Source: an uncultured Granulosicoccus sp. (GTDB taxonomy: Bacteria > Pseudomonadota > Gammaproteobacteria > Granulosicoccales > Granulosicoccaceae). From it: a DNA stretch of 64,000 bases. The stretch covers positions 215,318 to 279,317 of the forward strand of contig CANMQI010000004.1 of the NCBI GenBank assembly GCA_947499955.1, given 5' to 3'. Each line of letters starts with the position of its first letter. Position 1 is the first letter of the stretch. The position numbers were made by a program, and so were the translations under genes. Under the pieces are notes generated by a model. It searched no databases, was not told the origin of the DNA, and worked only from the letters and a program-made list of their open reading frames with translations. Positions 53,480 to 61,495 of this stretch are shown here, one piece after another.

Positions 53480-54550
53480 ATGTCTAACATAGCTATTCGT
53501 AATCTGGTCAAGCGCTATGGCGCGATTCAGGTATTGCACGGTATCGATATCGATATGCAACCGGGACAGTTCACGGTTCTGGTGGGGCCTTCCGGCTGTG
53601 GCAAGTCCACTACCTTGCGCATGATCGCAGGGCTGGAGTCTGTCAGCTCGGGAGAGATCATCATTGGCGACCGGGTCGTCAACGATCTGCGGCCGAAGGA
53701 TCGCGGTATCGCGATGGTCTTCCAGAACTACGCACTGTACCCGGCCAAGACGGTGTATCAGAACATGGCATTCTCGTTGAAGCTGGCGCGTGTGCCTGCG
53801 GATGAGATCGACAAACGGGTACGGGATGTGGCTGACATCCTCGAATTGCATGAGTTGCTGGAGCGCAAGCCTGGCGCCTTGTCCGGTGGACAGCGCCAGC
53901 GAGTGGCCATGGGTCGCGCAATCGTGAGGAACCCGGAAGTATTTCTGTTTGACGAACCGCTGTCGAATCTGGATGCCAAGCTGCGCGGTCAGATGCGCGC
54001 CGAGATCAAGTTGCTGCATCAGCGATTGAAGAATACCATCGTGTATGTCACGCACGATCAGGTGGAAGCCATGACGCTGGCTGATCAGATCGTGGTCATG
54101 CGCGGTGGTGTCATCGAGCAGCAGGGCACGCCGGATGAGATATTTCATGACCCGGCCAACGAATTCGTGGCAGGTTTCATGGGAAGTCCTCCGATGAACA
54201 TCGCCGACGCCGTGGTCGACAAGGGCGGTATCCGCATGGGTGAGAGTGTTCTTGCCTGCCAGATACCGTCAGGTGTGGCTGAAGGGGATAGCCTGCGCTT
54301 CGGCATGCGCCCGGATGATATTCACCTGTGTGATGGCTCTGTCGTGCCGGGTGTTCGTTCGCGGGTCATTGTGGATCTGGTCGAGCAGCTGGGCACCGAA
54401 AAGCTGGTGCACTTCAAGCTCGATGGGGTGCCGGTTATCGGCAAGGCTGACGGGCGCGCTGTCATCCAGGCTGGCGATTCGGTGGAAATGGCGTTCGACA
54501 CCGAACAGGCCTTCTTCTTCAACCCGGATAATGGAGGCCGGATACGATGA
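53480..54550 (+). CDS. ABC sugar ATPase, MalK/UgpC type
   Basis: 356 residues. Walker A GPSGCGKST, Q-loop MVFQNYALYP, signature LSGGQRQRVAMGRAI, Walker B VFLFDEPLSNLDAKLR and switch VTHDQVEAMTLAD are intact. The C-terminal OB/TOBE regulatory domain covers about residues 235-350. It energises the importer. It overlaps the aldo-keto reductase start (ATGA). Confidence 0.95.
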   Translation: MSNIAIRNLVKRYGAIQVLHGIDIDMQPGQFTVLVGPSGCGKSTTLRMIAGLESVSSGEIIIGDRVVNDLRPKDRGIAMVFQNYALYPAKTVYQNMAFSLKLARVPADEIDKRVRDVADILELHELLERKPGALSGGQRQRVAMGRAIVRNPEVFLFDEPLSNLDAKLRGQMRAEIKLLHQRLKNTIVYVTHDQVEAMTLADQIVVMRGGVIEQQGTPDEIFHDPANEFVAGFMGSPPMNIADAVVDKGGIRMGESVLACQIPSGVAEGDSLRFGMRPDDIHLCDGSVVPGVRSRVIVDLVEQLGTEKLVHFKLDGVPVIGKADGRAVIQAGDSVEMAFDTEQAFFFNPDNGGRIR

Positions 54551-55488
54551 GTTCAACGGCAAGCCTGGGTCTGGGGTTCGGCCTGCTCGGTACCACCAAT
54601 ACGGCGCCGGTGTCGGATGAATCCGCGCAACAGATATTCAGCTGTGCGCAGTCTCTGGGTATCAATCGATTCGATACGGCGCCGTTGTACGGCGGTGGTC
54701 TTTCCGAGGAACGGTTGGGACAGTTGCTGCAGGGTGTGCCGCGGGAAGACTACATTCTGTCGACCAAGGTCGGTCGTTTTCGACCGTATGCCGCCAGAGT
54801 AACCAACCCCAAGGACAATAGCGGAGACAGTCGCGATTATTCTCGCGATGCGACCCTGAGGTCAGTCGAGCTGAGTCTGCAACGCCTGGGCACGGACAGA
54901 CTCGATATTGTTTTCATACACGACTGTGATGAGCATATCGAAGAGGCCGTACAGGGTGCCTGGCCTGCGCTCAATGAACTGAAGGAGCAGGGTGTCATCG
55001 GACGAATCGGCTGCGGCAGTAATGTATCGGCAACGCATGAAAGGCTGATGGAGCGAGTGCCGCTCGATACGCTGATGGTCGCCAACTGTTACAGCCTGTT
55101 GCAAGGCAGTGCTGCGTTGCGGCTGTTTCCCGCCTGTCAAGCTACCGGTACGCAGGTGGAACTGGCTGCACCGTTCAATTCGGGGATACTCGCAACGGGC
55201 CCGGATGATCCAGTCGCCCGCTATGACTATACCGTTGCCAGCCAGGCGATACGTGATCGCGTTCGGCAGATTGCCGATGTCTGCGAGCAGTATGGCGTGA
55301 CACTGAAGCAGGCTGCCTTGCATTACTGTAGCCGTCATCCCGCCGTTGATCGATTGATTCTCGGTCTGGCGGAGCCCGCTCAGCTGATATCGAATCAGCA
55401 GGATCTTCGAACCTCGGTGCCGGATGCACTCTGGGAGGCGCTGGATGATATCGGCATCGTGAATCCGTTCAAGGAGCAGCTGGCATGA
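54547..55488 (+). CDS. Aldo/keto reductase (L-fucose/aldose 1-dehydrogenase-like)
   Basis: 313 residues with the AKR barrel. Tetrad: Asp and Tyr in NRFDTAPLYGGGLSEERLG, Lys in LSTKVGRF and His in VFIHDCDEH. The pattern resembles L-fucose/D-threo-aldose 1-dehydrogenase and pyridoxal 4-dehydrogenase. It would oxidise the imported aldose to its lactone with NAD(P)+. It overlaps the ATPase stop and the lactonase start, which matches consecutive steps. Confidence 0.9.
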   Translation: MSSTASLGLGFGLLGTTNTAPVSDESAQQIFSCAQSLGINRFDTAPLYGGGLSEERLGQLLQGVPREDYILSTKVGRFRPYAARVTNPKDNSGDSRDYSRDATLRSVELSLQRLGTDRLDIVFIHDCDEHIEEAVQGAWPALNELKEQGVIGRIGCGSNVSATHERLMERVPLDTLMVANCYSLLQGSAALRLFPACQATGTQVELAAPFNSGILATGPDDPVARYDYTVASQAIRDRVRQIADVCEQYGVTLKQAALHYCSRHPAVDRLILGLAEPAQLISNQQDLRTSVPDALWEALDDIGIVNPFKEQLA

Positions 55489-56315
55489 TTGATACCCATG
55501 TGCACATCTGGGATCTGTCCCGTGGTGAAACACTGATAGCGCTGCGTCAGTTTCCACAGCTGACAGGTTGCGAATTTCTACCTGCCGATATGGAGCAGAT
55601 GCTGCAGGACACGGGGGCATCGTCGGCGGTGCTGGTGCATGGACCGGCAACGCAGGCGCATACCGAGTTCTGCCTGTCTCTGGCAAAGGTTCATGAATCC
55701 ATTCTGAGCGTTATTGGCTGGGTTGATGCGCGCGGACCCGATCCTGTCGCTGAATTGGGGCGCTACCGGGATGATCCTGATTTTCGCGGTATCCGTTTGA
55801 CGCCCATGCTGGATGATGATCCCGAGGCCTACTTGCGTTCTGACGGGGTTCGGGCATTGGCTATCGAGCTGGGGCGTCAGGGACTGGTGCTGGAAATTCT
55901 CGCACCGCCTGAACTGCTGGCCGCTGTCAGAGATCTGTGTGAGCAGGCAACGGATACGCAGGTGGTCATCGCGCATTTCGGATTGCCGGACATTGATGCT
56001 GACATCGACTACTGGAAAAACGCCATGCAACACCTGGCCGATTGTCAGAACACCTTCGTGAAGGTGTCCGGCTTGCCGATTGCAGGGGGTAACTCGAAGG
56101 ATCGAACCATCATGGCAAGCTATGTGGAGAGCTTGCTTGAGCTGTTTGGCTCGTCTCGTCTGCTCTATGCCAGTAACTGGCCCGTGATGACAGCGGTTAC
56201 GCGACCTGTTACCTGGCGGGATGATCTGGATGTTCTGCTCGGTTCTCTGAATGATGCGCAACGTCAGGCCATCCATCATGACACTGCCCACAAACTGTAT
56301 GCACCACGGCTATAG
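55485..56315 (+). CDS. Amidohydrolase-family sugar lactonase
   Basis: 276 residues of the COG3618 amidohydrolase group, which holds L-fuconolactonase and L-rhamnono-gamma-lactonase. Seen: MIDTHVHIWD (HxH metal site), VIAHFGLPDID and LLYASNWPVM, where the usual final Asp of GSDWP is Asn; related lactonases vary here. It would open the lactone formed by the aldo/keto reductase to the aldonate, the substrate of the dehydratases. It is last in the operon. Confidence 0.88.
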   Translation: MIDTHVHIWDLSRGETLIALRQFPQLTGCEFLPADMEQMLQDTGASSAVLVHGPATQAHTEFCLSLAKVHESILSVIGWVDARGPDPVAELGRYRDDPDFRGIRLTPMLDDDPEAYLRSDGVRALAIELGRQGLVLEILAPPELLAAVRDLCEQATDTQVVIAHFGLPDIDADIDYWKNAMQHLADCQNTFVKVSGLPIAGGNSKDRTIMASYVESLLELFGSSRLLYASNWPVMTAVTRPVTWRDDLDVLLGSLNDAQRQAIHHDTAHKLYAPRL

Positions 56316-56371
56316 AGGTTCCAGCACAATGGTCACGCTACGAGGCGAGTGATTACGATATACTCCCGCGC

Positions 56372-56767
56372 ATGACCAGCCGGCATTTTCATCAAGGACG
56401 AACCTCCAGCGCCATGCGTCTGCTTGTGGTGTTGATGCTTGCATTATCCTTGCTGACACCCAAAGTGGCACTGACTGCTACCTTGCTGCTGGGTGATGGG
56501 TATCGCACCGTGGTCATTTGCAGTGGCACCGAACTGCTGCGGGTAACCGTTGGGCCGGATGGTGAGATTGTCAGTGACACCGGCGACGAGTATGTCGCTT
56601 CCCACTGTGTACTCACCCATCATGATGTCATGGCGCTGCAACGTGCCTGGCAACGAGCTGACTACCCGCAGTTCAACCAGGAAGTGCGTGCGCCGGTACT
56701 TGCCATTGCCGTTGTACCTCGCTGGTACCGACAGGTTGTTTCGAGCCGCGGGCCTCCGCTGGGCTGA
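56372..56767 (+). CDS. DUF2946-like small secreted protein
   Basis: 131 residues. A hydrophobic N-terminal segment (RLLVVLMLALSLLTPKVALTA) is a signal peptide or anchor. The rest has two cysteines (VVICSGTELL and ASHCVLTHHD) and ends in RGPPLG, recalling the short DUF2946 proteins found beside PepSY or TonB-type metal genes. An alternative start is the ATG at 56414. It precedes a PepSY protein by 178 bases, so a metal- or iron-related role is plausible. Confidence 0.65.
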   Translation: MTSRHFHQGRTSSAMRLLVVLMLALSLLTPKVALTATLLLGDGYRTVVICSGTELLRVTVGPDGEIVSDTGDEYVASHCVLTHHDVMALQRAWQRADYPQFNQEVRAPVLAIAVVPRWYRQVVSSRGPPLG

Positions 56768-56945
56768 TATCGCAGCATCACGTCCCGCTTTCAAGCTGTA
56801 CGTGCCTTCCCCTGTTTCCGATTCCGAAAACGCGCCGATCGCATCCCTGTGAGCGGCTGCTGTGCTGCGCCTTTGTCTGATGCGTTTGCACGGTAGCGTA
56901 TTGGTGTGTCTGCGCGCTTTCACTCAGCCTGCCAACAAGACTCCC

Positions 56946-58367
56946 ATGAACACCATCGATCCGTCCTTTTCACCCACCGCGTCCGAACGCGCAGCAACTG
57001 TGGAGACCAGCCACAGCAAGCTCTACCTTGCTGCCTGGCGGTGGCATTTCTATGCCGGCCTCTATGTCATTCCCTTTCTACTCATACTCGCCATCACCGG
57101 CTTGGCCATGCTGTGGACCAATACTCTGGCTGGGCGCGACGGTGAACGAATCACGGTGGCAGCTGAAGGTCAGGCAATGGCCGTCTCACGCCAGGCTGAA
57201 GCTGCACAGAGCGCTGTTCCTGACGGTGAACTGGTCCAGTACATTGCGCCGCTGTCGCCCGAGCAGGCGGCCCTATTCGGCCTGAAAACCATGGATGAAA
57301 CGCTGGTTGTCGCAGTCAACCCCTATACCGCCGAGGTACTGGGAGAATCATCGCGAGAAAACAGCTGGTACAGCTTGTTCGACACTATCCATGGCAGCCT
57401 GCTGCTGGGAACGACCGGTGATCGCCTGATTGAAGTTGCCGCCTCTCTGGGCGTCGTGCTCATTGCCACGGGCCTGTATCTGTGGTGGCCCAGGAAGAAG
57501 AACCTGCTGGCATCATTGATTCCGAATGTCAGGGCCAGAGGTCGAAGTCTGTGGAAATCATTGCATGTCAGTGTCGGGGCATGGGTATCCATTCTGTTGT
57601 TCGTATTCCTGATCTCCGGATTATCCTGGGCCGGTGTCTGGGGTGAAAAGCTGATGCAGGCCTGGAACACCTTCCCGGCCGAGAAATACGGTGCACCTCA
57701 ATCCGATTCGCTGCATGCCAGCATGAACCACGGTGGTACGAAACAGGTCCCGTGGGCACTGGAACAGACACCCATGCCGGCGTCAGGTTCACAAGCAGGT
57801 TCTGTGGAGCAATTGCCCGAGCAACCCCTTGACATCGACAGTCTTGCGGCCTTCGCACGAACCATCGGCTTCGACCAGCGTTTTCAACTGAATATTCCAC
57901 AGAGCGATACAGCGGTCTGGACCATTTCACGTGATTCAATGAGTTCGGACAGCACTGATGCCACCACTGATCGCACCGTTCATGTCGATCAGTACAGTGG
58001 CAAGGTACTCGCAGATATCGCCTTTCAGGATTACTCCATCTACGGACAGGCCATGGCCGCTGGTGTCGGTTTTCACATGGGCACACTGGGTCTGTGGAAT
58101 ATCGCCTTGAACACGGTGTTCTGTCTGGCTGTGATCTTCCTGTGCATCAGCGGCGTGATCATGTGGTGGAAGCGTCGCCCGTCCACGGCGGGGCGACTGG
58201 TGGCTCCGCCCATGCCCACCAATATGCCTCAATGGCGAGGCGCGACAATGACCGGTCTGGCGATCTCTCTGTTCTTCCCGTTGGCCGGTATCACACTGTT
58301 GACGGTCATGGCGCTGGACCATCTGCTGCTGTCACGTGTGCCCGTCCTGAAGCGGGTGTTTTCCTGA
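56946..58367 (+). CDS. PepSY-associated transmembrane protein
   Basis: 473 residues. Four membrane helices (about 30-52, 160-185, 205-225 and 385-450 with a further helix near 440-465) enclose a periplasmic region holding PepSY-like segments (VVAVNPYTAEVLGESSRENS and HVDQYSGKVLADIAFQDY). SLYAAWRWHFYAGLY-like N-terminus with W-R-x-H is typical of PiuB-type proteins linked to siderophore or iron reduction. I start at the ATG at 56946; upstream in-frame codons have no ribosome site. Confidence 0.88.
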   Translation: MNTIDPSFSPTASERAATVETSHSKLYLAAWRWHFYAGLYVIPFLLILAITGLAMLWTNTLAGRDGERITVAAEGQAMAVSRQAEAAQSAVPDGELVQYIAPLSPEQAALFGLKTMDETLVVAVNPYTAEVLGESSRENSWYSLFDTIHGSLLLGTTGDRLIEVAASLGVVLIATGLYLWWPRKKNLLASLIPNVRARGRSLWKSLHVSVGAWVSILLFVFLISGLSWAGVWGEKLMQAWNTFPAEKYGAPQSDSLHASMNHGGTKQVPWALEQTPMPASGSQAGSVEQLPEQPLDIDSLAAFARTIGFDQRFQLNIPQSDTAVWTISRDSMSSDSTDATTDRTVHVDQYSGKVLADIAFQDYSIYGQAMAAGVGFHMGTLGLWNIALNTVFCLAVIFLCISGVIMWWKRRPSTAGRLVAPPMPTNMPQWRGATMTGLAISLFFPLAGITLLTVMALDHLLLSRVPVLKRVFS

Positions 58368-58724
58368 TTGATGCATGGGCGAATGATTGGTGTTCAGGTA
58401 CTTTCCTGATCCGAGTCTGTCGGTGACAGTGCATGAGCGAGAAAATCCAGGAGCAGGCCGTAAAGGCTTGCTCCGTCCCACTGCTCGATTCCCTGACAAG
58501 AGCCTGGCTTCAGACGCGATGCCCTGCCGGAACACGACCTGACTCAGCCGCGACGCCTTGCCTGAACATGACCTGACTCAGCCGCGAATCCTTGCCGGAA
58601 CATGACCTGACTCAGACACGACGTCTTGGCCGAACATGACCTGACTCAGACACAACGTCTTGCCGAAACATGGCCTTCAGGATATGTTACCGAAGTCATG
58701 AGCATCCCTGAGAGAAGCGATACG
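58368..58724. other. Non-coding gap with hairpin and tandem repeats
   Basis: 357 bases between the PepSY and PhyH genes. The first part holds an imperfect hairpin (58450-58459 with 58465-58474, one G-T pair) that may end the PepSY transcript; the second is the 34-bp tandem repeat at 58503-58673. No gene is supported. Confidence 0.6.
58503..58673 (+). repeat. 34-bp tandem repeat, five copies
   Basis: Five adjacent units begin at 58503 (degenerate, 35 bases), 58538, 58572, 58606 and 58640, each starting with CCTGACTCAG or a variant and ending near AACATGA. The last four are exactly 34 bases. There is no spacer, so it is not a CRISPR. Each full unit contains the palindrome TGACTCA. It ends 51 bases before the PhyH start. 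Confidence 0.85.
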
Positions 58725-59615
58725 ATGTTGAGCACGGACCAGACCGATTTCTATCAGGAAAACGGCTACCTGATGATTGAGAACGCGTTGAGTGAAGATC
58801 AGTTGCAACTCCTGCAAGGGGTCACGAGCACCTTTATCGATGCTTCTCGAGATGTCACTCAGAGCAACGATGTCTATGACCTGGATGAGGGGCACTGCAA
58901 GGACGAGCCCAGGTTGACTCGAATCAAGCTTCCTCACACGCAACACCCGGCATTCTGGGAGGTACTCAGGAGTGAGAGAATCACCTCCATGTTGGGTTCA
59001 TTGGTCGGGCCGGACATTCGCCTGCATACCAGCAAGCTGAACACCAAGGCACCGGGTGGTGGTGCTGCGGTGGAGTGGCATCAGGACTGGGCTTTCTACC
59101 CACATACCAATGACGATATGCTGGCAGTGGGCATCCTGCTTGGCGATGTGGACATCGACAACGGTCCGTTGCTGGTCATTCCCGGCAGCCATCGGGGGCC
59201 CGTGCTCAGCCATATGAACAAGGGTGTATTCAGTGGCGCCATCAACCCGGACGATCCTGCGTTTGATGTCAGCAAGGCGGTAGCGCTGACCGGCAAGGCT
59301 GGCAGCATGAGTGTTCATCATGTGCGCACACTGCATGGCTCGGCACCTAACCTGTCGGACCGGGCTCGCCTGTTGCTGTTGTACGAATGTGGTGCCGCCG
59401 ATGCATGGCCGATTGCAGGCAGTACCAGTGCGTTTACCGGCATGAGCCAGACAGAGTTCTGGCAAGCGCTCAACGAGCGAACAATCTGTGGTGAACAGTC
59501 CATGCAGCCCAGGCTGGCTGATGTACCCATTCGGATGCCCTTGCCACCACCGCCGGACAGTTCATCGATATTCAGGATGCAGCAGAGCAGTGGTGCGAAG
59601 AGTGCCTTTGCCTGA
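58725..59615 (+). CDS. Phytanoyl-CoA dioxygenase (PhyH) family protein
   Basis: About 296 residues of the non-haem iron, 2-oxoglutarate-dependent PhyH family. Iron ligands: His and Asp in VEWHQDWAFYPH, and the distal His in HHVRTLHGSAPN; the 2-oxoglutarate-binding Arg follows in LSDRARLLL. So it should be an active oxygenase on an unknown substrate. I chose ATG at 58725 (GAGAGAAG upstream); an ATG at 58698 would extend the protein by nine residues. It lies just after the repeat block and 88 bases before the AroE-like gene, with which it may be co-transcribed. Confidence 0.88.
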   Translation: MLSTDQTDFYQENGYLMIENALSEDQLQLLQGVTSTFIDASRDVTQSNDVYDLDEGHCKDEPRLTRIKLPHTQHPAFWEVLRSERITSMLGSLVGPDIRLHTSKLNTKAPGGGAAVEWHQDWAFYPHTNDDMLAVGILLGDVDIDNGPLLVIPGSHRGPVLSHMNKGVFSGAINPDDPAFDVSKAVALTGKAGSMSVHHVRTLHGSAPNLSDRARLLLLYECGAADAWPIAGSTSAFTGMSQTEFWQALNERTICGEQSMQPRLADVPIRMPLPPPPDSSSIFRMQQSSGAKSAFA

Positions 59616-59703
59616 CAGGCATGGCCACAGGGTCATCGTCTTGCAATGGCGTTATAGTCGCTGAACTGTTTTCATGCCTTGAACCCGCGGAATACTCTAT
59701 ACC

Positions 59704-60546
59704 ATGACGCAGCTCATTTCGGGTCACACCAGGTTCATTGCGCATCTGGGTGTGCCAACCGAGAGCTTTCGCGCTCCGATGATCTACAACCCGTATTTCG
59801 AAGCGCGGGGCATTGATGTGGTGGTCGTGCCCATGGGCTGTGAAGCCGAGGATTACGCCGCTTTCCTGCCGCTGCTGGCACGCCAGCGCAACTTCATCGG
59901 GGCATTGGTGACCATGCCCCACAAGATGACGACGCCAGCATTGCTGGATGAGGCCAGTACCGCCGTGCAGATATGCGGCGCCTGCAACGCCGTCAAGCGT
60001 GATGGGAAAGGCACGCTTGTCGGTGACATGTTCGATGGTGAAGGCTTTACCCGAGGTCTGAAGAGAAAAGTACGAACGATTGCAGGTTCATCTGCGCTGG
60101 TGGTTGGTGCAGGTGGCGTCGGATCCTCCATCGCAGCTTCACTGGCTGAGTCCGGTGTGAGCCGCATGGGTCTGTTCGATATCAATGCCGAGTCGACGGC
60201 GCGCCTGGCCGCGAAGCTGCGCCAGCACTATCCGCTTATCGACATCAGCAGCGGTTCGAATGATCCGTCGGGTTGGGACATTGTCATCAATGCCACACCT
60301 CTGGGCATGATGGCCGGTGATCCCATGCCGCTGAATGTTGATCGCCTGTCGCCGGATACCTTCGTCGGGGAAGTGGTCATGAAGCAGAAAGAAACCGCGT
60401 TTCTCGCCGCTGCCAGAGAACGAGGCTGTCTCACTCAGATCGGTACTGATATGCTGTTCGAACAGATACCCGCTTATCTGGAATTCTTCGGCCTTCCCAC
60501 CACCACGCCGGAAGAGCTTCGCAAGGTTGGCCGCATACACTACTGA
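59704..60546 (+). CDS. Shikimate-dehydrogenase-like protein (AroE paralogue)
   Basis: 280 residues with the two-domain AroE fold. The catalytic lysine lies in VTMPHKMTTPALLDE and the catalytic Asp in GDMFDGEGFTRGL. The NADP-type loop is ALVVGAGGVGSSIA, and NATPLGMM is the second cofactor motif. The N-terminal serine pair that holds the shikimate carboxylate (usually SHS.SP) is replaced (VPTESFRAPM). It is therefore probably not the housekeeping AroE but a paralogue for another hydroxy acid. It is 13 bases before the HpcH aldolase, so a catabolic role with that enzyme is likely. Confidence 0.88.
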   Translation: MTQLISGHTRFIAHLGVPTESFRAPMIYNPYFEARGIDVVVVPMGCEAEDYAAFLPLLARQRNFIGALVTMPHKMTTPALLDEASTAVQICGACNAVKRDGKGTLVGDMFDGEGFTRGLKRKVRTIAGSSALVVGAGGVGSSIAASLAESGVSRMGLFDINAESTARLAAKLRQHYPLIDISSGSNDPSGWDIVINATPLGMMAGDPMPLNVDRLSPDTFVGEVVMKQKETAFLAAARERGCLTQIGTDMLFEQIPAYLEFFGLPTTTPEELRKVGRIHY

Positions 60547-60559
60547 GGAACAGACCACC

Positions 60560-61324
60560 ATGGATTTGCCAAAGAACCACTTCAAGGCCGCATTGAAGGA
60601 CGGCCGTCGACAGATTGGATTGTGGTGCTCCTTCCCGGACTCTGGTGCTGTGGAAATGCTGGCTGCCTGCGGTTATGACTGGTTGTTGCTGGACACGGAA
60701 CATGCGGCCATGGGCCCGGTGGATACCATGCCTCTGATGCAGGCTGCAGCCCCGTACGATGTCACCACCATCGTCCGGCCGGGCTGGAACAATCCGGTTG
60801 AAATCAAGAAGCTGCTGGATTGCGGTGCACAGAGTCTGTTGATTCCCTATGTGCAGAATGCCGAGGAAGCCCGAGACGCTGTTGCGGCCGTACGTTATCC
60901 ACCAGCGGGCATTCGAGGGGTCGCTGGCATGACACGGGGCAGTCGCTATGGCGCCATCAAGGATTACGCGAAAATCGCTCATGAGGAAATCTGTCTGCTG
61001 GTACAGGTAGAGACGACGGAGGCGCTGTCCAACATAGAAGAGATTGCCGCGGTCGATGGCGTGGATGGCCTGTTCATCGGCCCGGCAGACCTGGCGGCCT
61101 CCATGGGTCATCCCGGTGAACCCTCACACCCCGAGGTCAAGGCAGCCGTCATCGATGCTGTGCGCCGTATTGGCAAGGCTGGCATGCCTGCAGGCATTCT
61201 GACGCTTGATCAGAGCTTTCTGCGGGAAGCCGCCGAGGCCGGTGCACTGTTCATTGCCGTGGATACAGACGCCGGCCTGTTGAGGCGCAATGCACTTGCC
61301 CGACGCGAAGAGTGGCAAGACTGA
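60560..61324 (+). CDS. HpcH/HpaI family aldolase, second copy
   Basis: 254 residues. Active-site segments: LLLDTEHAAMG, TTIVRPGWNN, LLVQVETTEALSNIEE (metal Glu) and DGLFIGPADLAASMG (metal Asp). Closest in pattern to 4-hydroxy-2-oxoheptanedioate aldolase (HpaI). It would split a 4-hydroxy-2-keto acid into pyruvate and an aldehyde. It starts 13 bases after the AroE-like gene with TGAGGAAC upstream. Together with that oxidoreductase and PhyH it may form a small degradation route. Confidence 0.92.
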   Translation: MDLPKNHFKAALKDGRRQIGLWCSFPDSGAVEMLAACGYDWLLLDTEHAAMGPVDTMPLMQAAAPYDVTTIVRPGWNNPVEIKKLLDCGAQSLLIPYVQNAEEARDAVAAVRYPPAGIRGVAGMTRGSRYGAIKDYAKIAHEEICLLVQVETTEALSNIEEIAAVDGVDGLFIGPADLAASMGHPGEPSHPEVKAAVIDAVRRIGKAGMPAGILTLDQSFLREAAEAGALFIAVDTDAGLLRRNALARREEWQD

Positions 61325-61434
61325 TTGTCGCTGAATCTGGCGGCTGACAAGGCTGTCAACAACTTCCGAAAATCGAGCAGCCTTGCATGCACATGCACAG
61401 CGGCGAATCGTCTTCAGACGTGGGAAAAAGTACC

Positions 61435-61465
61435 AGGAGATCCCGGCCCCCACCGGGGATCTCCT
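61435..61465 (-). terminator. Terminator of the reductive dehalogenase gene
   Basis: AGGAGATCCC (61435-61444) pairs with GGGATCTCCT (61456-61465), with further G-C pairs in the loop. Read on the minus strand, the stem is followed after five bases by TTTTT, so it fits an intrinsic terminator 31 bases past the stop of the minus-strand gene. It may also stop the converging aldolase transcript. Confidence 0.65.
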
Positions 61466-61495
61466 GTTCGTCGAGCACCACGGCGTGGGCACGCG

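Noticed and set aside
58503..58673. CRISPR array
   Set aside because: The 34-base units are directly adjacent with no spacers, and no cas gene is near.
59704..60546. Housekeeping shikimate dehydrogenase aroE
   Set aside because: The serine pair that binds the shikimate carboxylate is missing and the gene is paired with a catabolic aldolase.
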